Source: Fuerstiella sp. (GTDB lineage: Bacteria > Planctomycetota > Planctomycetia > Planctomycetales > Planctomycetaceae). From it: a stretch of DNA of 64,000 nucleotides. The position numbers and the translations under genes are program-made. The notes beneath the pieces are model-generated. The model searched no databases and was not told the DNA's origin. It saw nothing but the letters and a program-made list of their open reading frames with translations. Shown here piece after piece: positions 62,691 to 64,000 of the stretch; positions within the stretch are counted from its first letter, which is position 1; each line of letters starts with the position of its first letter. The stretch spans positions 27,663 through 91,662 of the forward strand of contig JAQWOH010000016.1 in assembly GCA_029245955.1 (NCBI GenBank), written 5' to 3'.

Positions 62691-63044
62691 TTAGACACAC
62701 GTGATCCGAGACAAACAGTCGCGAACTAGATCTGCCATCTGGCCGACCTCTGCCTCTCCCACAGTCTCATAATGCCCAATGGTTGAGTCGAAAAACTCGA
62801 ACCGGACAACACCGCCTTCCTGACCAATTCGAATGCTGTCCTTGGTACTGCAGTCACGTTGTGATGATATTAGCAAAAATTCATGCGATGTACTGCCGAA
62901 TAGAACATCATCTAATCCGTTCTGTCGAACGTGCTCAATAACGGATTCTATCCCTGTGTAATCGCCTCCATATTGCCCGCGCACTGAACGGTAGAATCGT
63001 TCAACCATTTCCCACGAGCGCTTTGCTGATTGATTGTCGGTCAT
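62691..63044 (-). CDS. Candidate immunity protein for the adjacent HINT-toxin
   Basis: A 117-residue, acidic, cytoplasmic protein with no recognised family (MVERFYRSVRGQYGGDYTGI, later GGVVRFEFFDSTIGHYETVG). The call rests on position: its ATG at 63044 overlaps the TGA of the toxin (ATGA), the coupled arrangement typical of polymorphic toxin-immunity pairs, and its size and charge fit. It should bind and neutralise the toxin domain so that toxin-producing siblings survive. The alternative is an unrelated hypothetical gene. Confidence 0.6.
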   Translation of the reverse strand: MTDNQSAKRSWEMVERFYRSVRGQYGGDYTGIESVIEHVRQNGLDDVLFGSTSHEFLLISSQRDCSTKDSIRIGQEGGVVRFEFFDSTIGHYETVGEAEVGQMADLVRDCLSRITCV

Positions 63045-63949
63045 CTTACGAGGTCTCCCAGTCGTTCAAGCACGCGGCTCGGTGGGATTTGTTGTCCGTT
63101 CTGCCAGAACACCGTCTTTGGATTGCGGAGCACCTGACGGAATTCCCAATTCGTGACATTCATCGGAATCTCGAATGGACCTTTCACGCCATTCGTGAAG
63201 GCCTTTCTTAAGTTCAACCCATCGAGCGAGAAGTTGACAGTCTTCGCATTCGCCGTTGCCTCGCTGAAAGCTTGCATCCACTCTCTCTGTTTTTTCGGGT
63301 TGGCCGTACTCAAACCTTCGCGCACCCACGCATGATATGACCACCCGCCGGTCTCCCGGTGCATCGACTTGAGAGTCTGTTGCCTTCCGAGATTTACCCC
63401 ACACGTATTATGCACGAGCACGCCGTTGAGACCGACATGGTAGACGTGTTCGCCGTCGACTTCGAGGTTGCAGACCGACTGAGTGCCGGGAAGCTGCTCG
63501 ACTCTGGTGACCGCCGCCGTCCGACCGTCCTCCAGCCTTAGACGTTCTGTCGTCCTCAGCAATTCTGCTGAAACAAAGGCCTGGCGGTCCTGGCTCCAGA
63601 ACGGGTGGCTGGCCGTTGTGCCGATTGGATCCGGTTCACCTTCGACATACAGATTCAGAACTTCTGCAGACGAGTGCTCAAAGCGGCCGGTGACAAGCCG
63701 ACCTTCGCCTTCAATTTCTGCAGGACATTCGTCGATGCTGATAACCGTCGCCCAGTTGGCGATGTCGAGTTCGGAGAGTTCAAGCCATAGCCGACCCGCA
63801 CGATCTCGCTGAGCCTGTTCAATCCACGTCACCGGTCGGGCCAGCGAGACCTGCAGTACACGCAGGGTCCGCTGTGCGGACCATCCAGTGAGCCTCAACC
63901 ACCGCGAATTCACCGCCGGTCGTAGGCACGCGTCGAACCCGACAGGCAC
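63041..63949 (-). CDS. Polymorphic toxin fragment: C-terminal HINT (pre-toxin) domain plus toxin tip
   Basis: Residues about 70-185 form the second half of a HINT domain: VTGRFEHSSAEVLNLYVEG, TTASHPFWSQDRQAFVSAEL, and the self-cleavage end VYHVGLNGVLVHNTC, where cleavage would follow the His-Asn pair. About 115 residues then form an unassigned toxin tip (SYHAWVREGLSTANPKKQRE, later VTNWEFRQVLRNPKTVFWQN). Such proteins normally carry a long secretion or RHS-type N-terminus. Here the frame opens only at 63991, after an in-frame TGA at 63992-63994, so the N-terminus is missing, frameshifted, or this is an orphan cassette. The GTG at 63949 is only a nominal start. The candidate immunity gene overlaps its stop. 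Confidence 0.7.
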   Translation of the reverse strand: MPVGFDACLRPAVNSRWLRLTGWSAQRTLRVLQVSLARPVTWIEQAQRDRAGRLWLELSELDIANWATVISIDECPAEIEGEGRLVTGRFEHSSAEVLNLYVEGEPDPIGTTASHPFWSQDRQAFVSAELLRTTERLRLEDGRTAAVTRVEQLPGTQSVCNLEVDGEHVYHVGLNGVLVHNTCGVNLGRQQTLKSMHRETGGWSYHAWVREGLSTANPKKQREWMQAFSEATANAKTVNFSLDGLNLRKAFTNGVKGPFEIPMNVTNWEFRQVLRNPKTVFWQNGQQIPPSRVLERLGDLVR

Positions 63950-64000
63950 GGCAGCATGGCAGATCGACCAGCACCAAAGTGCATCGCGATCTCACCTGGT

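Overview
The window reads as a chromosome segment of a Planctomycetota bacterium, probably near the Planctomycetaceae/Gimesiaceae-Fuerstiella group. The basis is the gene families, not a marker gene: sulfatases, BNR sialidases, a DUF1080-ThuA protein, PQQ-type beta-propellers, a DUF1501 protein, a Tat-exported Gfo/Idh/MocA oxidoreductase, DUF6268, DUF1559-free but repeat-poor intergenic DNA, and many starts without a clear Shine-Dalgarno (SD) site. No rRNA, tRNA, CRISPR array or intact insertion sequence was seen.

Region 1-8.4 kb is a sialoglycan-degrading locus on the minus strand. Its centre is one 2183-residue secreted polypeptide joining a sulfatase, a sialidase, a sialate O-acetylesterase and a second sulfatase. 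A separate sialidase lies 80 bp downstream. The edge of a twin-arginine-type exported protein is cut by the left end. Region 8.4-12 kb holds Tex and a nucleotidyltransferase. Region 12-15 kb holds csrA with a strong SD, followed by a large secreted S41 protease. Region 15.5-22 kb holds DUF1080-ThuA and two PQQ-like propellers. Region 22-32 kb is mainly housekeeping: acpS, ddl, a Gfo/Idh oxidoreductase, the HtrA / CitG-like / PTPS-like (6-pyruvoyl-tetrahydropterin synthase) operon, a TPR protein, a redoxin, and the uppS-cdsA pair. Region 32-38 kb holds an ABC-type binding protein fused to OmpA, an MntR-like regulator, a thioredoxin-YHS protein and a fatty-acid desaturase.

Region 38.6-53 kb is looser and accessory-like. 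It has a SOUL heme-binding protein, two paralogous sigma-70-family factors about 4 kb apart, a membrane peroxiredoxin-like protein, DUF1475, two overlapping membrane microproteins, a DUF2867 epimerase, DUF3050, a short-chain dehydrogenase lacking the usual catalytic Tyr, and a DUF6268 porin-like protein. It also carries pseudogenes, one of which is clearly a shattered PQQ propeller. Region 53-62 kb holds an FAA hydrolase, the translationally coupled TPR-like/RluD pair, a Gly/Gln-rich secreted protein with a textbook terminator, a ClC protein with CBS domains and a DUF1501 protein. The right end holds a zinc-ribbon microprotein and a HINT-type polymorphic toxin with an overlapping candidate immunity gene.

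Calls rest on reading motifs by eye; no database search was run. The most unusual object is the four-catalytic-domain sialoglycan enzyme. The toxin cassette, the sigma-factor-bounded island and the microproteins come next.
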